A DNA stretch of 64,000 nucleotides, taken from the NCBI RefSeq assembly GCF_001552255.1, contig NZ_BCQV01000005.1, positions 53,564 to 117,563 of the forward strand, in the 5' to 3' direction. The position numbers and the translations under genes were made by a program. How positions within the stretch are numbered: the stretch's first letter is position 1; every line of letters begins with the position of its first letter. This DNA comes from Alicyclobacillus shizuokensis NBRC 103103. GTDB taxonomy: Bacteria > Bacillota > Bacilli > Alicyclobacillales > Alicyclobacillaceae. Below are positions 16,255 to 24,275 of this stretch, in pieces. Below the pieces are notes generated by a model, which saw only the letters and a program-made list of their open reading frames with translations, was not told where the DNA came from and searched no databases.

Positions 16255-17186
16255 CAGTCCGCCTCCCCCCCTTGGTCGGTCAGGCGCAGGAAAAGCTCCT
16301 CAATGTCGGTGGGCCGCTCCGCAAATTGATACAGGACCACCCCTCTGTCCATCAACGACTTCATCAACTGCGCCTGCTGTTCGACCGTGCCAGCGTACAG
16401 GACCTCGACCGCCGGACTCTTGTCCACGACGTTGAGCACGTGCGGATCGTCCGCGAAGGCTGCCTCCCAGGCTTCACGTGGCCCCTCCCCGCTGATCCAG
16501 AGGGTGCGGAACGCGTCCGAGTGGGCCAGCATGACGTTGACCGAAGCGATGGCCGATAGCTCTCCGCCGCGCATGATGCCAATCTCGTCGGCCACCGATC
16601 CGAGTTCGTGCAGGATGTGCGAACTGACGAGGATGGTTTTGCCCAGCGACCGCAGCCGCTGCAGCACCGCCCGCATCTCCAGCCGGGACCTGGGATCCAA
16701 CCCCGAAGAGGGTTCGTCAAGGATGAGCACCTCCGGGTTGTGCATGAGGCAGCGGGCAATCTCCAGCCGCTGCTGCATCCCGCGGGAGAGAGCATTGACG
16801 TAGCTGTGCCGCTTGGCGCCAAGGTCCACCCAGTCCAACAGCTCCTTGGCTCTTCTCTCCGCCGTCCTCCGATCAACGCCGTAACAGTCCGCGTAAAAAC
16901 GCAGATACTCCATCACGGTGAGCTCGTCATAGACCCCGAACGAGTCTGGCATGTAGCCGATGGCCCGCCGCACCTCGTGCGGCTGATGGGTCACCTCGTA
17001 ACCGGCGATGAACGCCTGGCCGGAGGTGGGCACGGTGAGCGTGGCCAGCATCGACAGGGTGGTTGTCTTGCCGGCACCGTTCTCACCCACGATGCCGAAC
17101 ACAGTGCCTTGGCGCACGGTCAGGTTGAGTTGATTCACGGCAACCTCGCGGCCGTAACGCTTGACCAAATTCTGAGTCTGAATCAT
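16254..17186 (-). CDS. ABC transporter ATP-binding protein
   Basis: A 310-residue ATPase with Walker A GENGAGKTT (near 35), Q-loop, signature ALSRGMQQRLEIARCL, and Walker B VLILDEPSSGLDP, plus a C-terminal domain of about 90 residues. It powers the ABC-2 permease encoded next and overlaps the preceding gene by four bases. This subfamily usually serves drug, lipid or peptide exporters or Gld-like complexes; nothing here decides between them. Confidence 0.9.
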   Translation of the reverse strand: MIQTQNLVKRYGREVAVNQLNLTVRQGTVFGIVGENGAGKTTTLSMLATLTVPTSGQAFIAGYEVTHQPHEVRRAIGYMPDSFGVYDELTVMEYLRFYADCYGVDRRTAERRAKELLDWVDLGAKRHSYVNALSRGMQQRLEIARCLMHNPEVLILDEPSSGLDPRSRLEMRAVLQRLRSLGKTILVSSHILHELGSVADEIGIMRGGELSAIASVNVMLAHSDAFRTLWISGEGPREAWEAAFADDPHVLNVVDKSPAVEVLYAGTVEQQAQLMKSLMDRGVVLYQFAERPTDIEELFLRLTDQGGEAD

Positions 17187-19162
17187 GACCGCATCATCCT
17201 GTCGGATGTGAACACAGGCGTGACAGGCTGGAACTGGCGTACCACGGTCAGCCGTTGTTCCGACGCGACGTTTTGCAGCGTGTGCAACTCGGGAATCGCC
17301 GTTGTATCCGAGGTGCAGGTGGCCACCAGCATCGCCTGCCCGGACGAACTCGGGTCCGCCCTGCCGTTGGCGGCCAATACCTGCGCCAAGGAGCGGCCCA
17401 CGCCGTGCGTGATATCCGCGTTGTAGCGACCGTACGTGGTCACCCAGTTGCCGTCAAGGGACAATTCCTTTGTCCGGTCGTCCAACACGACCGATTGCCC
17501 CTGGCGCAAAGTCCCCAACTCGTAGAGATGATGGTTCCAGATGACCGCCACATCCTCGAGAGTGTAGGGGGTCTCGTTACTTACCATCCCGCTTATCGTG
17601 CCCAGGGACGCGTCCAAACTGGCGTTTAGCTGCCCCTGTCCATGAACCGCCCCGATGGTGTACACATAACGCACGCCCCATCGGCCGACCGAGTCAAACC
17701 GGGCGCTCACGCCTCCGTCCTCGGCCACGTACGCCTCGCCCAGCGCGCGCACGTTGGTCTCTGCCAACGGCAGCCCATAGAACGCGTTCTCCGTCGTCAC
17801 CCTGGCGCTGGTCACCAACGGCGACATAAAACCGCGCATCCCGTACGCCTCGGCGCTGCCGTTGCCGACCAACTCCAATACGCCAACCCCTTCCGTCAGC
17901 ACGCCGTTTGGGCGTTGGGCGATGCCAAAGCCGTAGATCCCGACCGTTGTCACCACACTGAGCAACGGCAACACCACCCACGCCCAACTCTCGCGTTTGC
18001 GCCGGCGCAGCACGAAGAACAGAATCGGGCCTATCACCAGCGCATAGACCGCGAACAGGGAGCCCCAGATGCGCAGGGATGGGACCCGCAGCGGCGGCAG
18101 CGCATCGCTGGCCGTCGCCAGGTTCAGCGCCCCGCCCGATCCGGTCAGCGGAGGCAAGGCCTGTTGGCTCTGGGCGCTGCCGTTCTTAAGGACCCAGGTC
18201 CACAGCGCCGCGTTGCCCGACGACCATCCGATGACGGAGGGCTGCAGCGGAGAAAAGGCGGTCTGGACGACTACGCCGCGTCCGACGGTACGCGCGGCGA
18301 TGAGCGGCTGCTCCCGCGTGCCCGCCCACACCTGAACATCATCTCCGGCAATCCGGCCCTCGGCGTCGACCTTGCCCGATGGCGGAGGAACACTGCCTTG
18401 AATGACCGACGCCAGCGATGCCAAAGAGACCCGATGGCTGGATGAAGGGCGCAACGGTAGTTGCTCCTGCCAGGTGGCGTCCACCTTGCCCACCCCAGTG
18501 ACCAACAGGAGGCCACCGAGTTTCACCCACATCGACAGGGCCGAGCGCTGCTGGCGGGTCAACTCAGACAAGGTACTCGGACTCAGTGAAACGGCCGTCA
18601 GGTCCTCCAGCAGATACGGAAAATCCGGCAAAGCTCGCGGCGTCACACGCACCGGGAGCACCGGCTGTCCATTGCGTCCATTCGAACTGCCGGTCAAAAA
18701 CTGAGCTGCCTGCGCCCGACCCGAGACCACCGCCACCAAAGAGACGCGGCCCAATGGGTTGCCCCCGAGCGAGGTGGACACACTGCTGCCGCCCGCCTCG
18801 CACACAACCTGGGCCCCGTCCGCGATAGCCTGCCCGGGAACCACGATCCGCTTGTCCACCGATTGGTGCGCCGGCAGATGCACGCTCCAGACCAACTGAC
18901 CGTCCATGACGCGGTCGCTCGCCAACGACTGGTGCACAACGACACGCAGGTGGGCCGTGGACGAGTTCCCGCGATTGACAATGTGGAGCACAACCGGCAC
19001 AGGCCAGTCCTTGGAATAATAGCCGTTCAGCCCCACCACCGCACTCATTTGCAGCGTGGCCGCCTCCACTCTGACCGGGACGCACACAGCCACGGCGAAA
19101 GCCGCCACTGCGCTCAATAAGCCCGCGACTGTCCATCGGCAGAGCCATCTGAACGCACGCAC
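17183..19162 (-). CDS. Large ABC-linked extracytoplasmic membrane protein
   Basis: A 659-residue protein with a signal peptide (about 1-35, ending VEA), a long extracellular part (36-360), two membrane segments (365-385 and 394-415) separated by a basic loop RRRKRES, and a second outside domain (416-645). The N-terminal part includes an NRGNSSTAHLRV segment typical of beta-sandwich folds. The middle (215-300) reads like the GATase-like or DUF4350-type domains of ABC-associated proteins. The start is GTG after GAGAGGACGG. It is first in the operon with ATPase and permease. Function unknown, probably an accessory or substrate-binding part of that exporter. Confidence 0.75.
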   Translation of the reverse strand: MRAFRWLCRWTVAGLLSAVAAFAVAVCVPVRVEAATLQMSAVVGLNGYYSKDWPVPVVLHIVNRGNSSTAHLRVVVHQSLASDRVMDGQLVWSVHLPAHQSVDKRIVVPGQAIADGAQVVCEAGGSSVSTSLGGNPLGRVSLVAVVSGRAQAAQFLTGSSNGRNGQPVLPVRVTPRALPDFPYLLEDLTAVSLSPSTLSELTRQQRSALSMWVKLGGLLLVTGVGKVDATWQEQLPLRPSSSHRVSLASLASVIQGSVPPPSGKVDAEGRIAGDDVQVWAGTREQPLIAARTVGRGVVVQTAFSPLQPSVIGWSSGNAALWTWVLKNGSAQSQQALPPLTGSGGALNLATASDALPPLRVPSLRIWGSLFAVYALVIGPILFFVLRRRKRESWAWVVLPLLSVVTTVGIYGFGIAQRPNGVLTEGVGVLELVGNGSAEAYGMRGFMSPLVTSARVTTENAFYGLPLAETNVRALGEAYVAEDGGVSARFDSVGRWGVRYVYTIGAVHGQGQLNASLDASLGTISGMVSNETPYTLEDVAVIWNHHLYELGTLRQGQSVVLDDRTKELSLDGNWVTTYGRYNADITHGVGRSLAQVLAANGRADPSSSGQAMLVATCTSDTTAIPELHTLQNVASEQRLTVVRQFQPVTPVFTSDRMMRS

Positions 19163-19388
19163 GTCAACCGTCCTCTCCAGAATGATGGCATGTCTGCTGC
19201 TCCAACCTTCTCATATTCGCTGGCAAGGACGCAAGTTCCTGCCTGCCAGTGAGAGAGTGGCCGCCCGTCTACAGGGCTTGGAGCTGTGTAAGCGAGGGCA
19301 AAAGAGGAAGACAAGGGCGCGATGCCCCCCGGGTCGGCACCCGTCCCGTCATCGCGTATCGATTGGATTCGGAGAAGACCATCCCGGA
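19163..19388. other. Intergenic region, nothing recognised
   Basis: 226 bases between queF and the ABC-linked gene on the same strand. It must contain the ABC operon promoter. There are several short GC-rich inverted repeats, none followed by a T run, and no credible gene. Confidence 0.3.
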
Positions 19389-19772
19389 TCAAGTCGTTTG
19401 CCCGCCAGCCGAAGCCTCCTCGGGATGCCACTTGACATGCACCACGGTGTGAATGCCGCCGCGGATGGTGAAGTCGGCTGTCACCTCGGCGAAGCGCGGT
19501 TTCGCCGCCGCCACAAAGTCGTTCAGGATGATGTTGGTCACATCTTCGTGATAATGCCCTTCGTTTCGGAAACTCCACAGGTACAGCTTGAGAGACTTCA
19601 ACTCGACCAGGTGTGGGCCCGGCTGATAGTGGATGCGAATGGTGGCAAAATCCGGCTGTCCCGTCATTGGACACAACGTGGTGAACTCAGCCGTCTCCAT
19701 GGTCACGTCGTATACGCGATCCGGATGTGGATTGGGTACAACAATCAATTCACGCGAAGGGCGGGTGGCCAT
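19389..19772 (-). CDS. queF: NADPH-dependent 7-cyano-7-deazaguanine reductase
   Basis: A 127-residue single-domain (type I) QueF. It reduces the nitrile preQ0 to preQ1 for queuosine in tRNA. The catalytic Cys34 lies in TTLCPMTGQPD, and the NADPH motif reads ELKSLKLY (57-64). ATG follows GGAGGTGA. The other queuosine genes (queC, queD, queE) are not nearby, and I saw no preQ1 riboswitch upstream. Confidence 0.94.
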   Translation of the reverse strand: MATRPSRELIVVPNPHPDRVYDVTMETAEFTTLCPMTGQPDFATIRIHYQPGPHLVELKSLKLYLWSFRNEGHYHEDVTNIILNDFVAAAKPRFAEVTADFTIRGGIHTVVHVKWHPEEASAGGQTT

Positions 19773-19947
19773 CGCGCTCACCTCCGTTTCTTGTCTGTTC
19801 CGCACCACTATACCCCGGGCAAAGGGGGTGTGGCAAACACTGCGGCCGCCGATGCGCGTGCGCGGACATTGGCGTGCGTGATAAGTTGGGATCATGCTAC
19901 GTTTGATGCCGGAAAGGGAACACATCACGAGCGAAGGATGAACAGAT

Positions 19948-21432
19948 GTGGATTGGTTACCCACAGATTTTGAACATCTCATGAAGCCGTTGTTGGGACA
20001 GGAATGGCTGGATTTTTGCGCAGCCCTCCGGCAGCCCCCCGTGCGGGCAGTGCGCGCAGCGCACCATGCCGGACAGGCCGCCGGCCTGGCTCCACCCCGG
20101 GGATCCAACCCTGAAACGGTCCCTCAGCCCACCCACGCGATACCAGTGCCATGGCGGGATGACGCCTTCCTCTTGCCCCCCGGCTCCAGGCTGGGATCCA
20201 GCCCCTGGGTGATGAGTGGTGCCTGTTACATTCAGGAGCCGTCCGCCATGGCGGTTGTACCAGCGCTTGATCCCAGGCCGGGGGAGCACGTGCTTGACCT
20301 GTGCGCCGCCCCGGGCGGCAAAGCGACCGACATCGCCCGACGGCTGGGCGGGCAAGGAGTCTTGGTGGCCAACGAACCACACCCCATCCGCGTGCGCACC
20401 TTGGTCGAGAACCTGGAACGCGCAGGCGCCCCGGCGATCGTCACCCAGGCACTCCCTCACCAGCTGGCCGCGGCTGTTGGCGTCCGGTTTGACGCCATCC
20501 TGGTGGACGCCCCCTGTTCAGGAGAAGGGATGTTCCGCAAAGACCCAGAGGCCCGAAGGCAGTGGCAGGCGAGTTCGCCCGCATCGTGCGCGCGGCGGCA
20601 GCGGGAGATCCTCGCCTGCGCGTTGTCCATGCTGCGCCCAGGCGGCAGGTTGGTCTATTCCACCTGCACATTCAATCCATTGGAGAACGAACAAATCGTA
20701 GCCTGGGCGCTGGATTCCTTTCCGGTTATCCTGGAAGCCATCCCGCTTTGGCCCGGCTGGGAGCCGGGACGACCTGCATGGGTGGGAGACCCTGACCTGA
20801 CGCGCCGCTTCGCCGCCGATATCGCCCACACGCGCCGTCTTTGGCCCCATAAAGGCGTCGGTGAAGGTCACTTTGTGGCACGTTTTCGGTTGCTGCAAGA
20901 GCTCCCCGATGGGGCGGGAGACAGGCCTGTACGACGCAGCGAGTGGCGAGCCGCACGGCGACACTCCTCGCCGTCCGCAAACCTGGCCGAGTGGCGGCGG
21001 GCTTTTGCCGAATGGATTGATGCGGGCCAGGTTCCGGCGCCCTGGCACGAGCCCCTGTGGCGCGGTCCGCACGCGTACGCAGCACCCGACACAGAGCTGC
21101 TGGTTCGGCTTGAGCAGGCCCGTATCCGCATCCACCGCCCGGGGTTGTGGCTGGCCAGTCAAGAACGCGGACGGTTGGAGCCCCAGCACGCGCTGGCGAT
21201 GGCCATTCCCCCACACCTGGCCAAACAGACAGCGCCCCTGGACGAAGAATTGGCCGTGCAGTATCTCTCGGGTGCCCCGCTGCCCGACCTGGGCCAGCGC
21301 GGGCGGACGCTGGTACACCTCGCCGGCTGGCCGCTTGGGTGGGGGAATGGGATCAGCGGGCGCACCAACAACCTTTATCCTAAGGGGCTCAGGCGCACCG
21401 ACCTGCTACCGCTCCGTGGCGAAAAAACGTAA
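19948..21432 (+). CDS. rsmF: RsmB/RsmF-type rRNA cytosine-C5 methyltransferase
   Basis: A 494-residue SAM methyltransferase of the RsmB/NOP2/RsmF family, making m5C in rRNA. It shows motif I LDLCAAPGGKATDIA (117-131), motif IV VDAPCSGEGMFRKD with Cys190, and motif VI VYSTCTFNPLENE with the nucleophile Cys240. The C-terminal 180 residues match the RsmF arrangement with a PUA-like end. The start is GTG after AAGGATGAA. The exact target base cannot be read from sequence. Confidence 0.88.
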   Translation: MDWLPTDFEHLMKPLLGQEWLDFCAALRQPPVRAVRAAHHAGQAAGLAPPRGSNPETVPQPTHAIPVPWRDDAFLLPPGSRLGSSPWVMSGACYIQEPSAMAVVPALDPRPGEHVLDLCAAPGGKATDIARRLGGQGVLVANEPHPIRVRTLVENLERAGAPAIVTQALPHQLAAAVGVRFDAILVDAPCSGEGMFRKDPEARRQWQASSPASCARRQREILACALSMLRPGGRLVYSTCTFNPLENEQIVAWALDSFPVILEAIPLWPGWEPGRPAWVGDPDLTRRFAADIAHTRRLWPHKGVGEGHFVARFRLLQELPDGAGDRPVRRSEWRAARRHSSPSANLAEWRRAFAEWIDAGQVPAPWHEPLWRGPHAYAAPDTELLVRLEQARIRIHRPGLWLASQERGRLEPQHALAMAIPPHLAKQTAPLDEELAVQYLSGAPLPDLGQRGRTLVHLAGWPLGWGNGISGRTNNLYPKGLRRTDLLPLRGEKT

Positions 21433-21475
21433 ATCGGGTATTGCATATGTATAAGTCATTGTTTAATAATATGGA

Positions 21476-21495
21476 TATAATACTTTAACATTATA
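21476..21495 (+). promoter_or_regulatory. Inverted repeat in an AT-rich promoter island
   Basis: TATAAT-N8-ATTATA is a perfect inverted repeat within an AT-rich block (about 21430-21500) just before the DUF2089 gene. The left arm is itself a perfect -10 box. A TTGCAT (21441-21446) lies further up. Autoregulation by the DUF2089 protein is possible but unproven. Confidence 0.45.
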
Positions 21496-21512
21496 AAAGG
21501 CGGTGTTCTCCC

Positions 21513-21893
21513 ATGAGCCGCACGCTGCCAGTGCAGTGTCCGTCCTGCAGCGAAGTGATGGAGATCAGCGAACTCACGTGTCCCGCTTGTGACACGCGGG
21601 TTCAGGGGCACTTCCCCGCTCCCGCCCTGTTGCGGCTGAGCGCAGAACAGATGCAGTTTGTCGAGACGTTCCTGCGCTGCCGCGGCAATATCAAGGAAGT
21701 GGAGCGGGACCTCAAGATCTCGTATCCCACCGTCCGCTCACGACTGAACCAGGTTATCCGCACGCTGGGCTACCCGGTCACCCAGGGACCCGAGGATGAG
21801 CGGATGGAGCAGGTGCTCAATGCGTTGGACAAGGGTGAACTCACATTTGAACAAGCGATGGATTGGATTCGGGAGGAGAATACGCGTGAATGA
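21513..21893 (+). CDS. DUF2089 family protein, zinc ribbon plus HTH-like domain
   Basis: A 126-residue protein. An N-terminal zinc ribbon (Cys9/Cys12, Cys23/Cys26) is followed by a helix-turn-helix-like segment (about 45-85, LRCRGNIKEVERDLKISYP then TVRSRL) and a C-terminal helix. DUF2089 members are thought to be transcription factors. It overlaps the next gene by eight bases, and that gene is a YvlB-like DUF4097 protein, a pairing seen in other Firmicutes. Likely regulates its own operon. Confidence 0.85.
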   Translation: MSRTLPVQCPSCSEVMEISELTCPACDTRVQGHFPAPALLRLSAEQMQFVETFLRCRGNIKEVERDLKISYPTVRSRLNQVIRTLGYPVTQGPEDERMEQVLNALDKGELTFEQAMDWIREENTRE

Positions 21894-22881
21894 ACGCCGC
21901 AAGATTTTAGAGTTGGTTCAAGAGGGCAAGTTGACCGCCGAACAGGGGGAGCAGCTGCTGGCGGCGCTCGACGAAAAACTCGCGTCACCCCGCGGACGCT
22001 CCATTGACCTAAGGTCGCTCAGCGAGTGGAGACAGCTGCGCAACCAATGGGGCAACCAGCTTTCCTCGCTGTTAGGTCAGTCGCTGGCCGAGGCTCGCCG
22101 CAACCTGGAGCAGGAGATGCGCCACCTCAACCGCAGCTTCAGCTTCAACTTTGGACAAGGGCCGACCTTGGCCGTCAGTACCGACGTGGAACTGCCGGCA
22201 GCGATTCAAGACCTGTACATCGAGACCAAGTACGGTGAAATTCAGGTGGTCAGTTGGGAACAGTCTGTCATCCGCATTCACGTACGCGGCCAGGTTCGGG
22301 CCAGTGACCTCGGCGAAGCCCGGCAGGCGCTGGAACAGGCACTGCAAGCGCAGAAAAACGAGGACTCGTACCTGTTGACGGTGGTGAACGACAGCAAGGA
22401 GGGAGTGATTGGCGCGCACATCGAGATCTCGGTGCCGGCCGGCATGCGCAAGCTCAGCCTAACATCGAAAAACGGTCCCTTGCACGCAGACGGCGTGAGC
22501 GCCGAGGAGTTGCAGATGCGGACCGAGAACGGGGGCGTACGCGTCCTTCACTGCCAAGTGCAGCGGCTGCGCGTAGAGGCGCACAACGGCAGTCTCGACG
22601 TGCACGACAGCCTCAGGCCGACAACCCGCAGTGTATACGCGCGCACCGACAACGGCACCATTGTGGTAGACGGCATCCCGGCCGACACGCACGCCTCCGG
22701 CATCGCCCGCAGCGGCCTCGGCAAAGTGGAAGTGACCGGCGCGCGCGCCCAGGTGGCGGGCCTGGACGCGGCTGAACCGGCGCGGCAGGCCGAAACCCGC
22801 TTCGAAATCGGCGAATCGGCCAGCGACGGGGCGCGCGTGTATTGCGAAAGCCGGAGCGGATCGGTCCGTATTCACGCCTAA
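21886..22881 (+). CDS. DUF4097 (YvlB-like) protein
   Basis: A 331-residue protein. The first 35 residues (RKILELVQEGKLTAEQGEQLLAAL) are the SHOCT-like helical module found at the start of YvlB proteins. A linker follows, then a C-terminal DUF4097 beta-helix/adhesin-like domain (about 95-331) made of short repeated strands. The start is GTG with GGGAGGAG upstream, inside the DUF2089 gene. YvlB relatives belong to cell-envelope stress operons. No signal peptide is evident. Confidence 0.82.
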   Translation: MNERRKILELVQEGKLTAEQGEQLLAALDEKLASPRGRSIDLRSLSEWRQLRNQWGNQLSSLLGQSLAEARRNLEQEMRHLNRSFSFNFGQGPTLAVSTDVELPAAIQDLYIETKYGEIQVVSWEQSVIRIHVRGQVRASDLGEARQALEQALQAQKNEDSYLLTVVNDSKEGVIGAHIEISVPAGMRKLSLTSKNGPLHADGVSAEELQMRTENGGVRVLHCQVQRLRVEAHNGSLDVHDSLRPTTRSVYARTDNGTIVVDGIPADTHASGIARSGLGKVEVTGARAQVAGLDAAEPARQAETRFEIGESASDGARVYCESRSGSVRIHA

Positions 22882-22928
22882 GCGAAACGGCGGCAGGTCG
22901 GTCCGTTGTCTGAGGAGGAAGCACCGCC

Positions 22929-23066
22929 ATGACGCACCCTGTTTGGTACGACACCGGATGCCTGGTCTTGGCTCTGTTGTTGATGTGGACGCTCTCGCGC
23001 GGCCTGCGCAAGGCGCTGGATTCTGCCCGGGAGCGTCCAACCCCCAAGCCGCCGCGGGAGGAGTGA
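22929..23066 (+). CDS. 45-residue single-span membrane protein
   Basis: A short gene: ATG with GAGGAGG upstream, then a hydrophobic segment (GCLVLALLLMWTL, about residues 11-23) followed by a basic and then proline-rich, acidic tail. It starts 47 bases after the DUF4097 gene on the same strand. The placement suggests it belongs to the same cassette, perhaps as its membrane sensor or anchor. No family recognised. Confidence 0.6.
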   Translation: MTHPVWYDTGCLVLALLLMWTLSRGLRKALDSARERPTPKPPREE

Positions 23067-23111
23067 GGCGGCAGCCGCCGCACAGAGCTCGGGGGAACTG
23101 TGCCCCCAGAG

Positions 23112-24275
23112 TCAACCGCGGCGCAGGTCGGAGAGTGCCTGCACCAATCGGAGGATGTCGTCCTCCGTGTTGTAAAACGCGGTCGACACGCGCACCAGCC
23201 CCCGCTCCGGGATGGTCTGGATGTCGATATCGCGCAATCGCGCCTCGCGCAGGATGACATCCGGACCCACCCCTTCCAGGGCGAAGTGCACCAGGCCTGC
23301 GCGCTGGTCGCGCGGGGTGGCCAGGGTGACACCAGGTAGGTCCAACAGCTTATCCATCAGCATTCCGGACAGCCCATGCGTGCGGCTGAACACGTATTCC
23401 CAGCCGGCCGTCACGCGCAGGAAGCGCAAGCTGTGCCACCAGCCGAGCCAGGCCGAGACCTCCCCTTCCGTGTGCTCAAAGCGGCGGGCCGAGGCGGCGG
23501 GGAGATAGTGTCCATCCGGCGTCCAAGCCGCCGGCTCGCGCACGGCCGCCGGTCCGAGCAGGGTGGCCTCCAGCTCCTCCAGCCGATCCGCCCGCACATA
23601 CAGCGCTCCTGTGCCCTGCGGGCCGCACAGCCACCTGTGACCGGGAAAGGCGTACAGATCGACGCCAAGGCTGCCCAGGTCCAACGGCTCGGCTCCCGCG
23701 CCCTGCGAACCGTCCACGACCACCCACAATCCGTAGCGGTGTGCCACCTCAACCAGCGCCTCCAGCGGCAAGCGGTGCCCGGTCGCGTAGGAGACATGCG
23801 AGCACACCAACACGCGGGTCCGTGGAGTCAGCCGTTGTTCCAACTGACGGCACAGCTCATCCTTCGGCAGAGCGCCGTCAAGCACCCGGATTCGAACGCC
23901 ACGCCGCTGCCTCTGCGTCGCCACCGGAAGACCCACTTCGGGGTGCTCGACGTTCGTGGTGAGAATTTCATCGCCTGGTTCCAGCGGGATGCCCCAGAGC
24001 GCCAGGTGAATGCCCTCGGTGGTGCTGTTGGTCAACACAAACGCTGTCTCTGGCACGTGAAACAGATGGGCCAGTTCATCGCGTACCAGTTCGCGCATCT
24101 GTGTCAGCGTCTGCCAATAGCTATCGCCGCGCCGGCCTTCGTGCAGTTGCGCCGCCAAGGCCTCGCTTATCGCCTGCACCGTTTCGTCCGGCAGGGCGCC
24201 GGCTCTGCCTGTGTTCAGGTACACCACGCGCCTGAGCACGGGAAAGTGTCGGCGCAAATTATCCACGTGTGCCAT
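23112..24275 (-). CDS. Class V aminotransferase-fold protein, PLP lysine replaced by Arg
   Basis: A 387-residue fold-type I protein similar to isopenicillin N epimerase/cysteine desulfurase-like enzymes. N-terminus YLNTGRAGALP, then TNSTTEGIHLALWG, VVVDGSQGAGAEPLDL (the PLP Asp), and GHRWLCGPQGTGALYV. The last segment normally reads GHKW(L)xGPxG, with Lys holding PLP. Here the codon is AGG, so residue 214 is Arg. Either the protein is not a normal PLP enzyme or this is a recent mutation; the rest is intact and full length. The start overlaps the SDR gene by 17 bases. Confidence 0.82.
   Translation of the reverse strand: MAHVDNLRRHFPVLRRVVYLNTGRAGALPDETVQAISEALAAQLHEGRRGDSYWQTLTQMRELVRDELAHLFHVPETAFVLTNSTTEGIHLALWGIPLEPGDEILTTNVEHPEVGLPVATQRQRRGVRIRVLDGALPKDELCRQLEQRLTPRTRVLVCSHVSYATGHRLPLEALVEVAHRYGLWVVVDGSQGAGAEPLDLGSLGVDLYAFPGHRWLCGPQGTGALYVRADRLEELEATLLGPAAVREPAAWTPDGHYLPAASARRFEHTEGEVSAWLGWWHSLRFLRVTAGWEYVFSRTHGLSGMLMDKLLDLPGVTLATPRDQRAGLVHFALEGVGPDVILREARLRDIDIQTIPERGLVRVSTAFYNTEDDILRLVQALSDLRRG

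Noticed and set aside
19773..19947. preQ1 riboswitch before queF
   Set aside because: No compact hairpin followed by the A-rich tail and ribosome-site pairing typical of preQ1 switches was seen.
23112..24275. Calling the class V protein a pseudogene
   Set aside because: The frame is full length with no stop or shift; only the PLP lysine differs, so it is better treated as an intact divergent protein.
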